The notes below the pieces were generated by a model. That model had not been told where the DNA came from and did not search any database. It was given only the letters and a program-made list of their open reading frames with translations. The position numbers and the translations under genes were made by a program. Below, piece after piece: positions 62,856-64,000 of a stretch of DNA of 64,000 nt. Position 1 is the stretch's first letter. Each line of letters begins with the position of its first letter. Source of the stretch: Paenibacillus phoenicis. Its GTDB lineage: Bacteria > Bacillota > Bacilli > Paenibacillales > Paenibacillaceae. The stretch covers positions 1,736,001 through 1,800,000 of the forward strand of contig NZ_JAYERP010000001.1 in the NCBI RefSeq assembly GCF_034718895.1. The letters run 5' to 3'.

Positions 62856-63203
62856 CTACGCTTGCTGCAAAGCAGCAGCGGCAATGTAGACCTGTTCGTC
62901 CTCCACCTTGACCGGGAACATCGTGACCTGCCCGGTATCCGGTGCTTGAACGAGCCCGGTGGTCAGGTCGATTTTCCAATCATACAACGGATCATACAGA
63001 TAATGACCCGATACGATCCCCTCGGCCAGCGGTCCGCCCTTTGGATGCGGATTTTGGTTCAGCGCCGCAAAAATCCGGCCATCCGATGTTCGGAACACGG
63101 CAATTTGCAGGCCGGCCACTTCCACGACACGCCCGATTTGCAGCAGAAAATCCTCCAAGGCACCAACAGGATAAAACGTTTCGCCCTTACTCTCCATACT
63201 CAT
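62856..63203 (-). CDS. nirD: Nitrite reductase small subunit, Rieske-fold without cluster ligands
   Basis: 115 residues of the NirD type, partner of NirB in NADH-dependent reduction of nitrite to ammonia. The Rieske fold is recognisable (AVFRTSDGRIFAALNQNPHP, KGGPLAEGIVSGHYLYDPLY), but the positions that carry the Cys-His pairs in true Rieske proteins are Asn-Pro-His and Asp-Pro-Leu-Tyr. Only one His remains, so no [2Fe-2S] cluster can be bound. AAAGGGG precedes the ATG. Next to nirB with a 31-base gap. Confidence 0.92.
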   Translation of the reverse strand: MSMESKGETFYPVGALEDFLLQIGRVVEVAGLQIAVFRTSDGRIFAALNQNPHPKGGPLAEGIVSGHYLYDPLYDWKIDLTTGLVQAPDTGQVTMFPVKVEDEQVYIAAAALQQA

Positions 63204-63234
63204 GCACCATGACCCCTTTCTCTAGGACGCTGTA

Positions 63235-64000
63235 TTACAGCTGGCTGCTCACTTCTAACGAGTGATACAATTTGCCAAGCTGTTCGTTGTCGTTCAGCAC
63301 TTTTTTCCATGGATCGGATACTTGCTTCAAAGCAAATTCAATCCGTTCCATCAGCGCTTTGCGGTTCTTCACATCGTCAACGATAACCGAGCGGATATGC
63401 TCAAGGCCCATCCGTTCCACCCATTCCGACGTTCTCTCCAGGTAGTTGCCGGTTTCACGGTAGTACTGCATCAGCGCGCCGCACACTTCAATCAATTCCT
63501 CATCGGTTTTCACCTTGCACAGCGAGTCCGCCAAGCGCGGCTTGATCCCGCCGTTGCCGCCAATGAAAACCTCCCAACCGCCGTCATTGCCAACGATCCC
63601 GATATCTTTGGTGCACGACTCGGCGCAGTTACGCGGGCAGCCGTTAACCGCCATCTTAAATTTCGCCGGGAAGTCCAGCCGCTCGAATTTGCGCTCCAGC
63701 AGCGCGCCCATACCCATTGAATCCTGGGTGCCAAAACGGCAGAACTGCGAACCAACGCAGGTCTTTACTGTGCGCAACGATTTGGCATAAGCATAACCTG
63801 ACGGCATATCCAGCTCTGCCCACACCTTCGGCAGGTCCTCTTTCTTCACGCCGATCAAATCCAGCCGTTGTCCGCCCGTGACCTTGACCACCTTGACATT
63901 GTATTTCAACGAAACATCGGCGATTTTCTTCAGATCTTCCGGCGTTGTGACGCCGCCGTACATCCGCGGCACCACGGTATACGTGCCGTCCTTTTGAATG
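63235..64000 (-). CDS. nirB: Nitrite reductase large subunit, N-terminus outside window
   Basis: C-terminal 254 residues of the siroheme nitrite reductase; the 5' part lies beyond the window. The siroheme/[4Fe-4S] ligands are complete: KTCVGSQFCRFGTQ (Cx5C) and AVNGCPRNCAESC (Cx3C). The NAD-binding part is not visible. It reads through the window edge with no start codon, so an internal GTG at 63975 is not the true start. Likely under nitrogen or oxygen control, given fnr next door, but its promoter is not in view. Confidence 0.95.
   Translation of the reverse strand, partial: IQKDGTYTVVPRMYGGVTTPEDLKKIADVSLKYNVKVVKVTGGQRLDLIGVKKEDLPKVWAELDMPSGYAYAKSLRTVKTCVGSQFCRFGTQDSMGMGALLERKFERLDFPAKFKMAVNGCPRNCAESCTKDIGIVGNDGGWEVFIGGNGGIKPRLADSLCKVKTDEELIEVCGALMQYYRETGNYLERTSEWVERMGLEHIRSVIVDDVKNRKALMERIEFALKQVSDPWKKVLNDNEQLGKLYHSLEVSSQL

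Overview
The window looks like the chromosome of a spore-forming Firmicute, most probably Paenibacillus. Supporting signs are a complete spoIIIA operon, a run of genes in nearly the Bacillus subtilis mntR-to-xseA order, several YesM/YesN two-component systems tied to sugar ABC transporters, and secreted proteins with copper-amine-oxidase-type N-terminal domains. The genus is an inference. No rRNA, tRNA, CRISPR array or prophage is visible.

Region 1 (1-22,050) is conserved backbone, nearly all on the minus strand. Read in the direction of transcription it runs mntR, a secreted glycoside-hydrolase-like gene, yqhO, (yqhQ and a small membrane gene on plus), yqhR, aroQ, a Xaa-Pro peptidase, efp, lysC, yqhV, spoIIIAA to spoIIIAH, accB, accC, asp23, amaP, a DUF2273 gene, nusB, folD and xseA, which is cut by the window edge. 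Four copies of a 26-bp imperfect palindrome lie between folD and xseA. A good sigma-E promoter precedes spoIIIAA.

Region 2 (22,180-25,600) is a zinc-uptake operon, znuA-znuC-znuB-ccdA. It has a consensus sigma-A promoter and a Zur-box operator. Region 3 (25,628-32,880) is a mobile-element graveyard: an intact ISNCY-type element, an ABC-transporter ATPase pseudogene next to an IS3-type element, two AT-rich genes of unknown function, a decayed group II intron end, and an IS200-type element split by an IS4-family element that has a perfect 9-bp target duplication. Region 4 (32,930-36,115) holds metS behind a T-box leader with a Met specifier, then yidD and zur. Zur is the likely repressor of region 2.

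Region 5 (36,260-55,330) is carbohydrate uptake and sensing. Two modules, each with a binding lipoprotein, two permeases, a YesM kinase and a YesN regulator, flank a large secreted protein. One module ends in a cellulase-like hydrolase, the other in a NagZ-type hexosaminidase. No transport ATPase is present, so both probably borrow a shared MsmX-type ATPase. Region 6 (55,419-62,560) is mixed-acid fermentation under oxygen and redox control: pflA, pflB, adhE and a divergent fnr, with several TGTGA-N6-TCACA sites that read as Fnr and possibly Rex operators. The window ends in nirD and the 3' part of nirB, an assimilatory or dissimilatory nitrite reductase.
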